Positions 17,900-29,879 of a stretch of 64,000 nucleotides of DNA are shown one piece after another. Under the pieces are notes generated by a model. The model ran no database searches, was not told the DNA's origin, and worked only from the letters and a program-made list of their open reading frames with translations. How positions within the stretch are numbered: the stretch's first letter is position 1; each line of letters begins with the position of its first letter. The translations under genes were made by a program, and so were the position numbers. The stretch lies in contig CAJNDT010002001.1 in assembly GCA_905221615.1 (NCBI GenBank), positions 1,419,881-1,483,880 on the forward strand. The letters run 5' to 3'. The stretch comes from Symbiodinium sp. CCMP2592 (Eukaryota > Sar > Dinophyceae > Suessiales > Symbiodiniaceae).

Positions 17900-20340
17900 A
17901 CAAGCACATCACTGCGCCGTGCGACTTCACATCAAGAGTTGGTTGGTTAGGGCAGTGACTGAAACTTACGCACATGCATACAAGACCGTCATCTTCGCTT
18001 CCAAACTGTTTTCCTTGGTGGTCATATCAAAATCAAAACTGCAGTGTAGTGTAGCATCGTATCTGATTGGGATTGTTGATCGACCTTGTGGGCCGCTAGG
18101 GTCATGGGTGGTTGGAGGTCCTGGCTGTAGAGCTACTGTAGCAGGGTTTTCCGCGGCTTTGTGGCGTTCAGGATATAGGGTATAGGGTTCGAGGCAAGTA
18201 AATCCTAAACTAAAGCCGGAAGTCTGTATGTATGTGCATGTGTCTGTATGCATGTGTATGGATGTTCATGCTCGTGTGTGCATGTGTATGTATGTGTCGG
18301 TCGGTGTCGGTGTGCGTGTGTGTATGTGTGCATGCAAGCATGTCATTGTGTGTGCTTTTCATTTCGGTTGGCACGAACGGGTTAACGCTGAGTACGACTG
18401 CTATGTTGCTATCATCCTGACTGTGGCCGAGGTACCAGGTTGCGGCAGCAGCAAACCCTGTCAAGCAGCTCTTCAGACCACGCGTCTTGGAGGACTGACA
18501 AGGGAGGGAGGGCCGGGTCATGGGTCGAAGTCAGCGGGAACGGAAAGGCCAGCTCAGACATCTTAGGAGCATGGGAGTTTGGTGGTTGCCTCGTGCATCA
18601 CACGGCGGCCATCAGCCGTGTAAACGGGCTTTTAGACGCCGCGCTGTCTCAGGATGCTCAAGCTGAGTTCACGCTCTCCTTCACGCGGCCAGTCCAGGCA
18701 TCTGAACGGTCGGCAGCTTACCACCCGTTGATCCCAAACTCCAGTGCTTAACACAATCACTTCTTCATGATGCATGCTAGAAGCAGCGACTGCAGCAGGA
18801 TTGACTGTCGAAGCCTCTTGCTCGAAGCGAGGCTCCTCATCACGTGCCAGGGTCAGGCACAGTACCAGCTCAAGCACGGAGCTCGGGAACGCTTTTTCTG
18901 CCTAGACCTCACAATGTCTCCGTCCGGAAGCTTAAGCCATTGGCTGCCCTAGGCAGTCCCCTTTTGTCGTCATCGGCATCGGCCAGATCGAAAACCAAGC
19001 CGGGAGCCCGGACAGACCCCAGAGGTGTTAATCAGGAAGGGCGAGCCTCAACTGTCGACGGTAGTCTAGGGGGGGTTGGCAGATCTGAGAGGTTTCCGGT
19101 GCAGTTGCTGGTTTCTACAAATGCTACAGATGCCCGGGTGCTTTGCTCGCTTCAACCTGGGCGCCGTCCGGCTGCCTTGTTGTCATTTGTGCAAAACCCG
19201 CGTAGTGCAAAACCCCATAGGGGCATGATTACCCGCATCCGCTGGCTGCAGCTTAAGACCCGCAAGGCGACATCAATGGAACAAAGCATGGTACAGAGCT
19301 GCGGAATATGTAGCTTCTAAGTTGTGCTGTTCGTGTCTTTGTATACACATCTACAGCATGATGCCGAGGTGGAGATCGACTCCTTTGGCACGCTTCGGGT
19401 GCCCCGCGAAAGCGTGTAAGACAGAAACCATCGCCAGCCAGAGCTGAACCTTAGCATTGGTGCTCCTTTAGTCCTTAGTCTGGGAATTATAGTACTTTGG
19501 GGCATATAGTGTTTAGGGTTTGGGGAGCTCTTGCTGCTTGTCATTCGGGATCGGGCGCTTGAGCCTGCCGGCTGTTTTGATGCTACCAACACCCACGCAC
19601 GATCGCTGTGATAATTTACTCGTCGTGCTCAAGGCTGCCCTGAACTGTCACCGTTGTCCAGCTAAAGAGTCCCTCGGACATGAGTTTTGTTCAGATTTGG
19701 TACGCACTGGCTGGCGAAATAGCAGTTCTGAATTGACACGTGGGTGTAAGAAATAGCAACGTGCTGAGTGACTGTTAGGGGCAGCTGGCAAGATGGCTTG
19801 GACTTGTCGTCTGAAACACCAGCTTGAGTATTCCCAACAGCTTAGGAGTGAGATCTGGGAGTTTCTGGTGTGTGCAGGCGACGCTCAAGCCCGGACGTCC
19901 AGCAACGGAAGTGGCCCTGCAGGCTGGGTAAGGAAGTGATGAAAGGGTGGTCTTGAGCTTGAGACCTGGAGACCTGAGAGGCCGATACGCCTTACACCAT
20001 CATCATGTGGGTCAGGGCCTCGCTCCTGACTCCTGCACGAAAGTCACTGTGTGCCCTGGGACCGTGTGGCTCCACAGTAGGTGGTTGGTAAATCCACCTA
20101 GACAGGCACCATGCTGCCAGCACATTTTCTGAACAGCTGCCTTAAGTTTGTTTGCCTCCTCGGACTTCCGGAAGCGCGACTCAATGCGCGACGAGGTTCT
20201 ACCCATCCAGGGTGCCAACACTTGGCGTTTCGACACCAGCGACGGCGGCTCGCTGCCCACGAACACCAACGATGGCGACCTTGATGGCCCGAGCCTCCCA
20301 GAGAGAGAGAGAGAGATCTTGTAGCTTCTTAGGTTCTACC
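17900..20340. other. Gene-poor stretch with (TG)-rich repeat
   Basis: Degenerate TATG/TGTG simple repeat at 18225-18350. An open frame at 18844-19320 on the plus strand has a stretch that could be coding (SERFPVQLLVSTNATDARVL) but no clear borders. GAGAGA run at 20300-20315. Otherwise I see nothing supported. Confidence 0.35.
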
Positions 20341-20344
20341 TATA

Positions 20345-20434
20345 GTCTCCCTTGTAGTTCCTTTTTGGGGGTTACCTGATAGGATCCTACATATAAAATT
20401 TGCTCAACCACAAAAAAGGAACTACAATGGAGAC
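20345..20434. mobile_element. Palindromic mini-element, family A, copy 1
   Basis: GTCTCCCTTGTAGTTCCTTT at the left is matched by the complement of AAAGGAACTACAATGGAGAC at the right, around a loop containing ACCTGATAGGATCCTA. The loop motif TTACCTTATAGGATYCTAA recurs in the family A copies at 40105, 42136, 56384 and 58513 (reverse). Confidence 0.65.
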
Positions 20435-20556
20435 TGCAGTGACTCTAGGATAGGTATACTAGAGGTCTACCTAGAGCCGAGAGTGTCAGAGTGGAGCTCG
20501 CGACTCCTCTGAACTCCCATCTCCCTCGGAGCCTCCCGCGGACTCCACTTACCCTT

Positions 20557-20634
20557 GGTTAGTAGGGAATGGAGGAATGGGGTACAGTTTTAACTACTAT
20601 TCAATTACTACCATTCTTCCATTCCCTACTAACC
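20557..20634. mobile_element. Palindromic mini-element, family H
   Basis: Inverted ends GGTTAGTAGGGAATGGAGGA and TCCATTCCCTACTAACC enclose about 30 AT-rich bases, giving a hairpin of nearly 25 paired bases. A related fragment (CCATTCCCCTATTCCCTACT) is at 29367-29386. Confidence 0.65.
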
Positions 20635-21266
20635 CACGGTAAGCCCAGGCTTCTATCCCGTGGAGCAGATGGTTCTCGGAGTTGAGGCCAGATCAGGGGG
20701 GCGCCTCCTCTGGCTGATCCGATACAGCACCAGCTCTTGAACTGCGGCCTTTGCGGCTTCCGATTCCATGACGCTGCTACTTGTGTCCTATGGAACACAT
20801 GTAGTCCGCACAGCCATAAAAAAGGTCACATGGTATCCCTCTCAGATGGCAGTAGTGGGTTGTCTAGATCTCTCCTCGGAACCTAGAGCTTCCGTCACAC
20901 CCTTGCGAGCTCGAAAGGCCGTGCGAAGTCCGCCTAAAGCTGTGGCAACTCAGCTGAACTGGCGCGGGAATCCATAGTTTTGTTCCACACCCTATTTCGC
21001 CGGGCTCTGGGCTTTGGCTTTGGGGCTTCCGCTCCTTTGCGGAGAGTGCGCAAGACAGGATGCGATTGCGGGTTTATTACCGCCGCACATTGTTGCCTGA
21101 TTAGAGTGATTCGGGTCAGCGCCGATGCGACGATGCTTTCCATGAGTTCAAGTGGTCTCGACCAGACTATACTCAATTCTGCATCCAGGTTGATGTCATT
21201 CTCAACATCGACGCCGGCAGCGCCATCGTTCGGGACAGATGGTGAACGCACTTAGGGCTTGAGCGT

Positions 21267-21268
<2 letters not shown>

Positions 21269-21304
<36 letters not shown>
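21269..21304. repeat. (TA)n microsatellite
   Basis: Eighteen uninterrupted TA units. Confidence 0.95.
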
Positions 21305-21305
<1 letters not shown>

Positions 21306-21696
21306 GGTACGTAGAATAGCCCTGGCATGAGGCAGGCGATTACTGAAGTTTGGTGCACCCTTCCTGAGAGAGCGTCGGTTCCCGAAGAAACGCGATCTGG
21401 CTGTCGAAGTATGTGGAAATTGCACTGGCGTAGTGGGATAAACAGCCCCCTCCCCCAAATCTATGAGCTCCTAAAAACGCGGAAGCTTTAGGCCGCGATG
21501 TAGAGAACAAGTCCAAGATTGCGGAGGAGCTCATCATCATTGCTCCTCCCAGCTTCCTCTTCGACGAGAGCGCGGGTGGATGCGGTAACATGTGCTTGCC
21601 CGGGGCTCAAGGTGACTCAAGGCTCCGAGACGATTTTGAGAGCAAAGCTTTGAGGTGGGACTCATGGTAGTTGTATGTGGTACTAGAATAGGGTTT

Positions 21697-21772
21697 TGGG
21701 GCCCATTATACTATCATTATATTAAGGAGCCACCAAAATAGTATTGGTAATTACATGGCCCCTTGTAGCAGT
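21697..21772 (-). mobile_element. Palindromic mini-element, family D, copy 1
   Basis: GGGGCCCATTATACTAT on the left and AATTACATGGCCCC on the right, with CCACCAAAATAGTATTGG inside. Reversed, it aligns with copies at 57177-57246 and 62496-62566 (shared GGGGCCTTAATAATTACC, ACTATTTTGGGGG and TATAATGGGCCCC). Confidence 0.6.
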
Positions 21773-22829
21773 TTTGAAGGTTCTGTTGTCTCTGACATCT
21801 GTCGAAGTGCATGGGGTCCCAAGAATTCCGCAAAGATTTCAAAGGGGTGTCGGTGGGTTTAGGCTCGATGGCTTCTTAGAGACTTCACGATCGGTCAGAG
21901 TTTCCGACTTCGTTCCTTCGCTTTCTGCATTTGCAAGACTTACCAGTAGGCTCCACGTGTTCCGCGTGCTTCGAGTTACTGCTCCTCCAACGGCGATGAA
22001 TCCGTTAGCACTCTGCAGTTCTGTCTCATCCTGCAGCAGGAAGAGTCTGTAACGTACTCACGTGTGGTTGAAAGATCTTAGCAACGGAAGCAAGACTCCG
22101 ACCGTTCACATCCTTACGATTGCAGTACTTGCGCGCCTGCTTATTGCGACTGCGACAAAATAGCTGCTACTGTAGCATAGCAGTCCGTCTGGGCGTGGCG
22201 ACAAAACTCTCTTTCTAGTGACGTCAGTCAGTCGGTCAGTCAGTCTGTCATTAAATCAGGCAGGCAGTCATAGGAACACCATTGTTCGGACAGTGCGCTG
22301 CCCCAAACGTTTGAGTTACCCGGTTGCATCGCAATGCCAGTGGACGTCAATTCGGGTATCCCGTTACCAAGGCCTGGCGAAGCACTGAGTTCGACCAGCC
22401 GAAGGTGCCAAACCCAGCCCAACTCAGCTCGGCTGGGTCCGCACGATCGTGGCCTACTCGACATAAACATGTAAGTTGTCTTCGCCTTGGCTGCTTAACC
22501 GTCGGAGCACCTGGGCTTTGGCGATTGAAGTCTCAATGTCCGTACAGGCTACTAGCAGTAGAAACTAGACTTTGTACCCGGATGCATTCACCCATGCTCC
22601 GATTTTAATGTGAGAGCAGGGTCCAAGTAGGGTGGGTCGACCGGGGCTTACTTCATAGCTGGTGCGATCGAGGTCCAGCGTAAGAGAACAACCTGCGTGT
22701 TTGATGTAGGTTGTCAACATCATCGTAGTAAACGTCAGCTGTTGAAAGCTCGTGCAGGTTCTGAAACTGCAGGTGCAGGAGATCTCTTGCATGCAGTTGA
22801 AATGTCGTAGGCATCGCCAGTATCTTCCG

Positions 22830-22984
22830 AAGTCTACATAGCTGAGGGCCATCATATCAACCCGAAACCCCCAACCCTTAGAACACTGGGCCGGTGCCTT
22901 GTTTGTTGGATCAAGCGTCTCTCCTCTTTCAAGGACGGCCACGATCCAGTCGCCCACGGGCGAACCGCTGACACAGCTGCGAAA
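22830..22984 (-). CDS. Candidate minus-strand exon (unrecognised)
   Basis: After a TTTCGCAG acceptor on the minus strand the frame reads SCVSGSPVGDWIVAVLERGE and continues with LDPTNKAPAQCSKGWGFRV. Paired Cys, Trp-Ile-Val-Ala and high GC3 look like a real ectodomain exon, comparable in style with the exon at 24844 on the other strand. A second possible piece of the same gene is at about 22620-22680 (DRTSYEVSPGRPTLLGP). Confidence 0.35.
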
Positions 22985-23339
22985 TCTCAAGCCACAGTGC
23001 CCAGATGCTTTCAGGCAACAGGTGAGGACCTGTAGTCAGGGCTTGCATTTTCCAGACCATCTGTTCGGCATTTCGTTAGCGTGAATCCGATAAAGGAGTT
23101 GGGGATTCGGGGAGAAGTTTGGGATGTCTGTGGGTGTGTGTGCTTTCCACCACCAATGGTTTGTGATACAGAAAGAAAGTTTGCTAGGACAGTCGGAATA
23201 GTGCCCGCGAGTCACAGCCACGAGGGGCATGAAAGGCGTGTCGCTCAAAGCAAGGGTGCTGGTTCTCGTGCAATATATACTGTTTGCTCTCTAAGGGTGC
23301 GCGTGCTGACGCCCGCCCAGACGCCCAGCAGTGCCGAAC

Positions 23340-23873
23340 TCAGATTTTCGCGTTGCCGTTGGCTCGGGCAGGCTGCACGAGGTTGGCAGGACTCTGTCGC
23401 ACTCGGCTTCGAGTTGAAGCAAGACTGTTCGTCGCTTTTTTATGAGCTGCAGGCATCTGCAGCATCTGCAGGATTGCTACTTGAGCGAGCTTAGTTGCAG
23501 CAGTGCTTGAAACTGTCCCTGGTGTCAGGCGTGACCTGGTACGTGGAAGGACGTGGCCAAGGTGCCGGCACAACTGTCGGCTGGGGAGAAGGCCTGGGGA
23601 GCAGTTGTGCACACGGCTGATCGGAGAATTGTTTTTGCGCAAGTCGTGAGAGCAAGTATGCAAGCCGTCTTCGATAAGTCTTAGCATAGCATTGGCAAAC
23701 CGTGGGAGGGGCGTGGGGTTGGCCCATTGGCGCAGCAGGAAATAATCCCTGTAGCCGTAACCACGTAAGTAGGAGTATACGTTGTAGTCTATAGGAAGCA
23801 TTGATAGGTAGTCTTTTTGAACATGTTGTAGGGTCGACAATGCGTGAAGTTCAAATCTTAGTCTCAGAGTCAT
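23340..23873 (-). CDS. Open frame, 177 codons, unrecognised
   Basis: Minus-strand frame from ATG. The central part looks natural (LPIDYNVYSYLRGYGYRDYF, LLRQWANPTPLPRFANAMLR, LIEDGLHTCSHDLRKNNSPI). No domain recognised, and no signal peptide is obvious. The C-terminal third is Arg/Ser/Thr-rich and may be outside the true gene. Overlapping plus-strand frames are less convincing. It could also be two exons. Confidence 0.3.
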   Translation of the reverse strand: MTLRLRFELHALSTLQHVQKDYLSMLPIDYNVYSYLRGYGYRDYFLLRQWANPTPLPRFANAMLRLIEDGLHTCSHDLRKNNSPISRVHNCSPGLLPSRQLCRHLGHVLPRTRSRLTPGTVSSTAATKLAQVAILQMLQMPAAHKKATNSLASTRSRVRQSPANLVQPARANGNAKI

Positions 23874-24171
23874 GGTCTTCCGAATGAGGCCGGATCAAGT
23901 TTCGTGTGCAAGCTTGGACCTGGCAGTGGGAGGGTTGACAAACCTGGCATTCAGAGAGCTACTTCAGGAATAAATCGAAATCGATTTAATTGTACTCCTT
24001 CAACTGTACCAATAGACCCAGAACCCAGAAATCTATATTAAAAATAGGGGGCCCTACATCAGATTCAGAAGGGCATCGCGCCCCGCCTTCAATCCTGATC
24101 AACCCTGGCCACTAACCCACAAGCGCCCGACCACGACGACCTCGTTGTTCTAGTCACTTAAAGGCTCATGG

Positions 24172-24263
24172 GAGTTAGTAACTAGGGTTATAATTAAGGT
24201 GACTATACTTATAAGTACTTATAACCCCAATTCAGGTACTTATAACCTTATACTTACTAAGAC
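24172..24263. mobile_element. AT-rich palindromic mini-element, family F, copy 1
   Basis: GTTAGTAACTAGGGTTATAA and ACCTTATACTTACTAAGAC enclose repeated TACTTATAACC motifs. Related sequences at 53462-53562 and 57360-57473 share AGTACTTATAACCCCAATT-like cores. Confidence 0.45.
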
Positions 24264-24499
24264 CCAGGATCCTCCAAGTACATTCCCGGATTTCGTTCTG
24301 CAGGCCCAGGTTTCTTCGTGACGCAGATGGCCGGCACAAGTGTCATGTGACCTCAGCGGGGGCAGAGCAGCCAGGGCTTTAAAGAGGGTTTTCGGTTTCG
24401 ACTGAATGCCCATTCCGACTACGTAGGACGGGTCTGAGGTTGATGGTGGTGACGATGGTCATCCTAGTAAAGGTGGATGTCGATGATGTAATATGGCCG

Positions 24500-24560
24500 G
24501 TGGCGATGGTGGCGGTGGATTAGGATGATGACGATGATGATGATAGCAGTGAGCATGGTC
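24500..24560. repeat. Degenerate GATGATG microsatellite
   Basis: Imperfect GAT/GGT triplets, the source of artefactual His-rich and Asp-rich frames. Confidence 0.7.
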
Positions 24561-24843
24561 ATGCTCACGCACAACACGAAAAAATGTTTGTTTTCCTTGA
24601 AGGCAGGAAGAACGGCTCGCTTCAACTCGAAAACTGAACCCACCACACCACGAGGTACCCGGCCGTTGCAACCATTGCACAGGCACAGATTGTGCATGGG
24701 CCTTAGCTTTTAACCGCAGGATTGGAGACAGCATCGGCAGTTACGGCAGAGCGGTCAGCCAGGTTGCAGTGCACCAGCAGGGTTGCCCCTTGAAGCTTTC
24801 TCCTGGTCACTGCTAGCCGAACTCAGCGTTTACCTTGCTGTAG

Positions 24844-25039
24844 GTTCACGTTTGCTCTGAACATCAACGCCGGGAATCAGATCAACATCGAAGCTCCACC
24901 GGGCTTCATTCTGACTTGCACCGGCCTCAGTCGTACGACCCAAGCTTGCTGTACTTTCCAATGGACCAGCTTCTTGCAAGCGGTGATGCGCCGGCAAAAC
25001 CAGGGGATTTGCAGCACTTCTGCAACAAGAAGACTCTGA
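24844..25039 (+). CDS. Candidate exon of an ectodomain-type protein
   Basis: After a GTAG acceptor-like site the plus strand reads FTFALNINAGNQINIEAPPG and continues FILTCTGL. The pattern (beta-strand-like hydrophobic alternation, APPGF, Cys) resembles candidate exons at 393 (YTLIVWTFNPP) and 5635 (FTPITDADTIYIEAYF). It suggests a repeated domain in a large secreted or membrane protein family; this is inference from pattern only. A following exon is possible at about 25085-25160 (ALKQISLPGGKHGPEK). Confidence 0.4.
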
Positions 25040-25629
25040 ACCCCTAGACCGTTGCAGCCCAGGCTCCACAGAAGGGGCACTCAAGCAGATCAGTCTCCCC
25101 GGCGGCAAGCACGGACCCGAGAAATGCCATGGTGCTACGCTTCTGAATCCTCGAAAAAGTTCCTGACACAGCGTGCGGAGACCCTTTAACCAACCCAGTT
25201 TGGCCAGTGTCGTGCCTGAGACCTTACTTTCGGCCGGATAACTCCATCCAAGAACCATCTACAGAGGGGTTCTTCGGGTGCTTATATCGTGATAGGCTAC
25301 CTTCCTAGGCATCAGGTCCAGGTCGGACGCTGCAGTCTTGCAGCTTGGAATTGGACGAGCCTGTGGGCCCGGAGATCTATCTCGATCGTCAAGCTTTTCT
25401 GCCTGTCGATTGTAGTGTTCTTGCTTCCGAACACAGGTGTCTGCCCTAAGCTAACAGAGTGGTATGAACAGGGAAAGTCCCAACATGCTGCAGGCCTGAC
25501 TGCATCGATGACCCCTTGCAGATCCGTTTGGCCGTGATCTCGGAAGCAGCCACCGCAAGATGAACTTGACAACCCCATGTGATGATTCTCTGAGATCTGG
25601 CAGAAGGGAGCCTTGCCGCTTTACTTTAC

Positions 25630-27315
25630 CGCTCATAGTTTACTTGAATAATTAAGGCTTCTGTGAGTGTTGTGTTGAACCCCAGACCTGCATTGGCAAT
25701 GTTGGTATGCACGGGGCTGCACGGGCATGTTTCTGCGACTCAGGGCACGACGCTGACAGCCGACCAGTATGCCTTCGCCCCAGTGCCTTCGCTTGTCACG
25801 CGCAGCCCAGGCCATTCTGAGATGGATGTAGAACCGTGTTGTTCTTCTGTTCATAGCCTCATGGCTCAGATGATCAGTGCCAAGCAACCCTGAGAAATCA
25901 GTTACTAAACGCAATTTTCCGTTCCCCACGCACTCTCTGGCTACAGCCCTAGGTACTGTACCGAGAGCGCTCCCGAAAAGAAGCTTCGCTATCCCTTCAT
26001 GAGATGTAGATTCGTAGGATCCATACAACATAGAGTTCAGGTTTTATTTGCGTGTAGATCTAAGGTTTTGGGGGTGTTGGGGCTTCAACTTTAAGAAGGT
26101 TGGGAAGTACGTACTACCCGCAGCCTCATGCCTACAATCCGCCTATAACTCCAGAAAGGGATCTCAAGTTGATGGGAGACGCCGACGCTTGTGTGGTCAC
26201 ATGTATATTCGACATACACTGTTCTGAAATTCATCAAACTAAAGTATCCGAATGATGCCCTAAAATACCCTATACTTTTAATCATTTCTCGAAAAAATAC
26301 ATCCATCGTAATAGTTATGATGCTACTAGTTTTAATATAACATTTAAGTTCACGGTATAGCAATTAATAATCGTAACTAGAATATTACCAATAATAGTGA
26401 TGCCCTAATCATACCTGAGGCCTTCTCTTTGCTCGTGGACTTGCCGCCGGACGAGCCTCGTGCCCGGGAGCTCAGATTCCCCGCTGCTCTTTGCGACCCT
26501 GACAAAACCCGAATACCGGGGTTGATGATATAAATCCTGCATGACCCATAAATAGGAATATACCATAATTCCCGTAGTTTAGGGTCCTTAAGGTAATGCA
26601 GGGTTAACATCATCGACAGTAGGACCCTCCTTGTGCCCTCAAGTAGGGGTATATGGTCCCAAATAATGGGTACTTAGGGTCTAATGGAGGGTAGATGGAG
26701 GGTCTAGGTATAGATGCATATACCCCAAGACCCTGTTTAATTGTTGAGGCCCCTATATGAGAATTAAGAATCCTAGGGCCAAAGTGCTAATCAAAATGAG
26801 CTTAAAACCTAAACACAGCCGATCAATCCTGCACTCTACTGGATGTTTGCGAATTTGGGCAAATGCAGCTGGCAGCCGACAGTAGCATCTTGAACGACTT
26901 CGTGCACATCTACCCGAACTTGTATATGTGCACGTGTAGAGGCATGCGTAGACGGTGCGTGTGCGTATTTGTGTGCAGTGGCCCATGTGTGAGAGTGCAC
27001 GAGAGAATGGATCAGTAAAGTATCGGACGATGAAGGGTTGGTCATGTTTGTCGTTTGTTAGATTGCGTCTCTGTGTTCCCATGTAAGCCCGAAGGCCGGT
27101 TCTGTGCATGGACAGCTTCATATTGGTGCAGATGTATAGGTTGAACATGTGTTTGATCAGCTTTTGCACAGGACCAAAAATGCTTTATTTTTGGGTTTTA
27201 CCAGCCAGCAGTCGTAGTACTTGCAAAGACAACTGAGAGTAGTAACAATAACATATCATAACTTATGACCATAATCATAATAATCAGAGCGCTAGTGATA
27301 GTCGTAGTAATAATC
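25630..27315. other. Gene-poor stretch
   Basis: AT-rich in 26230-26420 and 26520-26760. Possible mini-element remnants: 26545-26620 (AGGAATATACC...TTAAGGTAAT) and 26640-26740 (AGTAGGGGTATATGG...GCATATACCCC). No coding sequence supported. Confidence 0.4.
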
Positions 27316-27333
27316 ACGGTAGTAGTAGTCGTC

Positions 27334-27385
<52 letters not shown>

Positions 27386-27491
27386 CAGCAGTACTAGCAG
27401 TAGTAGCAGTAGTTGTCGTGGTCGTAGTCGCAGCAGCAGCAGCAGCAGCAGCAGCAGGGGAAGGAGGAGGAGGAGGAGGAGGAGGGTAGGT

Positions 27492-27575
<84 letters not shown>

Positions 27576-27668
27576 ATTGTAGCCCTAGCAGTAGCAGTAG
27601 CAGTAGCACTAGTAGTAGCAGTAGTAGTAGGAGGAGGAGGAGAAGGAGGAGAAGGAGGAGTAGTATTG
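27316..27668. repeat. (TAG)n / (CAG)n / (AGG)n compound microsatellite
   Basis: TAG triplets with CAG, AGG and TCG variants over about 350 bases. It gives long poly-Val and poly-Leu artefact frames. Confidence 0.95.
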
Positions 27669-27716
27669 GGAAACGTAACAATTTGCTAGTAACTAGCTGC
27701 TAGTAAGAAGAAAGAT

Positions 27717-28620
27717 GTGATTCGTTGGTTGTGTTACGATTTGGTGCTTTATGCAAGTGGTTCTTTGGTGCGACGCACAGTAATCAGCAGTGGAAGAAAT
27801 CATGAAGGTGTTCTCAAACTTAGTCGTCGACATGCCGTCGTGAGTCTGTTCAACTCGCATCCGCTGAGTGCCTGCAGTTTTGTTGGATGCTCACTCGTCG
27901 TGCGCAGCAAGGACAACACTTTCAGTGTCATCGTCAGAGACCAGGACCATCTGGCTGAGACTTGCGACTGTCTTCGTAGTGTATTGCAGACGTACTTCCG
28001 ATGGAATTTCATGTCTCGACTCATCAATCGCGTAAGAACGCTTGAGAAATCAGCTGATTGCACCGAACACTTGCCAGTCCTCCCGTGAGAACCAAAATTT
28101 GCACGTGCCCTTCGGGGTCCCTTTCTCGAGCAGTCTTGCATCTCGGATTCGAGCAAACTGCCGATCTCTTCGGGCAGACATGTGCCAGGACGGCGGTGTC
28201 GTCGATGCAGCGTGCCCTCCCGTAGCTAATACCGTCACGTGATCGAAGCGCAAGTGTGGAAGAGCGAAGAGTGCATCCGGCGGTGCGAGGGCAAGGTTCA
28301 TTCCCACTGATGGGGAGAAGGAGGCTCATGATCCTGTTGGTTTTGCAAGCTTTGCGTCCTTTCGCTTGTCGTGTATTCCGGAGCTTTCACACATTCCCGA
28401 TCAACGAGCAGGAATCTCACGCGGACACCTAAGAAGAGACCAGCTCTTCCCCCGCCGGGTCAGAAGTGGACTTGTGCTTGGGGTTTGGAGGTACTCCATT
28501 CAGGGCAAGCCCTTCGTGATTATGGGCGTCACCGACCCCTACCTTGATTGGTCCGGCTCCCAGCTATGCGTGAAGGGTGGGCTTCATCAGCATCCCCCGG
28601 AAAGCACGGCCCGAGGCTAG
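27717..28620. other. Region with ambiguous open frames
   Basis: A plus-strand frame at 27717-28088 (HLAETCDCLRSVLQTYFRW) and a minus-strand frame at 28050-28307 (LALAPPDALFALPHLRFDHV) could both be exons. A plus-strand frame at 28366-28620 is similar. None has borders that decide strand or phase. Confidence 0.25.
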
Positions 28621-28824
28621 GCCATGTTTCGGGTTTAGTGATAGCGTTTAGGGCACCTCGAGCTTTCGGTGCACAGTCTCCCAGGGCCGTACATACTCGG
28701 TTTAGCCAAAGTCAGGTACCTAGAGTAATACGCACTTGTAAATGTCCCCGCAAATCCCGAAGCCTAAGCGCCCTCAAAACCCTACAGTAAGCATTCTAGT
28801 CTGCAAAAGCTTGCAAAGGCCCTT

Positions 28825-29005
28825 AAAGGTTTCCTCTTGAAGGATCCCTTAAAGGAACCCCTACAGGATTCTTTAAAGAAGCCCTTGTACACAGGATTCC
28901 TGAAAGCATCCCTTTAAGGGTCCCTTAAAGGATCCCTTAAATGCTCCAATAACGGCTCCCCTAAAGGCTCCCTGAAAGGATCCCTTAAAGGATCTCTTGA
29001 AGATG
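28825..29005. repeat. Degenerate tandem array of an AAAGGATCCCTT-like 12-14 bp unit
   Basis: The motif GGATCCCTTAAA and variants (AGGAACCCCTACA, AAGCATCCCTTTAA, AGGCTCCCTGAA) recur about a dozen times. The unit is close to self-complementary. Confidence 0.75.
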
Positions 29006-29126
29006 CAAAGGTCGCAGGCGGAGCCAGGGCAGCGGACTCAAATTACGACCTCCGGCTGCAGCTCAGAGCGACTCTTTTCTGTCGCGGATCCAGAGATTCG
29101 GGGCTCTAAGGACTCATAAGACTAGA

Positions 29127-29202
29127 GGGACCCTAATATAGCACCCGTAATAGTAGGATATTTATTATAATGATCCCAAAATAAGGTACACCCTATTTTC
29201 GG
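29127..29202. mobile_element. Family B mini-element, diverged partial copy
   Basis: GGGACCCTAATATAGCACCC, AGTAGGATA.TTATTATAA and CCCAAAATAAGGTACACCCT match the interior of the intact family B copy at 56610-56710, but the GGGAGTTTCCGAAA ends are missing. Confidence 0.55.
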
Positions 29203-29385
29203 ACTAGGGGCTTTTTTGGGGCCCAGAGACCATACTACGTAGGCTTTTGGGCTATTTTGATCCCCAGGGAGAGATCCAGGGCATCGGGTTGAGGGTTTCG
29301 GATTTGGACGTGTTAGACGAAGGATCGCTATAGTTCCTATGTAATCCCCAATAGTAATCTCCGTAATCCATTCCCCTATTCCCTA

Positions 29386-29555
29386 CTAAGCACCAGACAG
29401 TGGTTTGAGAGTTGTGGTTGATTCAAGGCCGTTGTCGGTGATCGTGTTATCATCCTCTGCCTCCTGCGCGTTGGATATGCGGACATTTGTGATACCCCCA
29501 TAATTGTGGACCCTGAGATTGATCAGTAGAAGGACTCCTGAATCGTATCCCTGAC
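29386..29555 (-). CDS. Candidate minus-strand terminal exon
   Basis: After CTTGCAG on the minus strand the frame opens two bases before a codon boundary and reads QGYDSGVLLLINLRVHNYGG, then ITNVRISNAQEAEDDNTITD and LESTTTLKPLSGA, ending at a stop. The splice-like border, opening phase (as in the gene at 31.6-35.2 kb) and composition support coding. Function unknown; perhaps a beta-rich ectodomain. Confidence 0.4.
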
Positions 29556-29879
29556 CTGCAAGCTGGCACCACCGCATGCCCGAGCGCAGGATCGGGCTGA
29601 CGTTTACCGGGACTACCCCCAATGTCAAGGTGGGACTTTGCTTTCACGTTTTCGCCACCCGGAGCCTTGTCAGCTTTCAGCATGTCAAGACACAGCTTGG
29701 ACATGTTAGGTAACTGTTAGGCAAATTAAAGAAGGAGTTGGTATGAGTTCGGCTAATACGTCAGCAAGCTGGGACTTGTGAACTTCCTCAGTCAAACTGT
29801 GAAAGGCAAGACATCCCTGCGGTTGCATTCAATCCGGATCGTCTCTGCTGAAAGCCAAAATCAACGGACACATCATGTT

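Noticed and set aside
18228-18566. 112-codon frame with repeated VCMCMYV-like sequence.
   Set aside because: It is a translation of a degenerate TATGTGTG repeat.
28825-29005. CRISPR-like array of short repeats.
   Set aside because: The units are degenerate, contiguous and without spacers.
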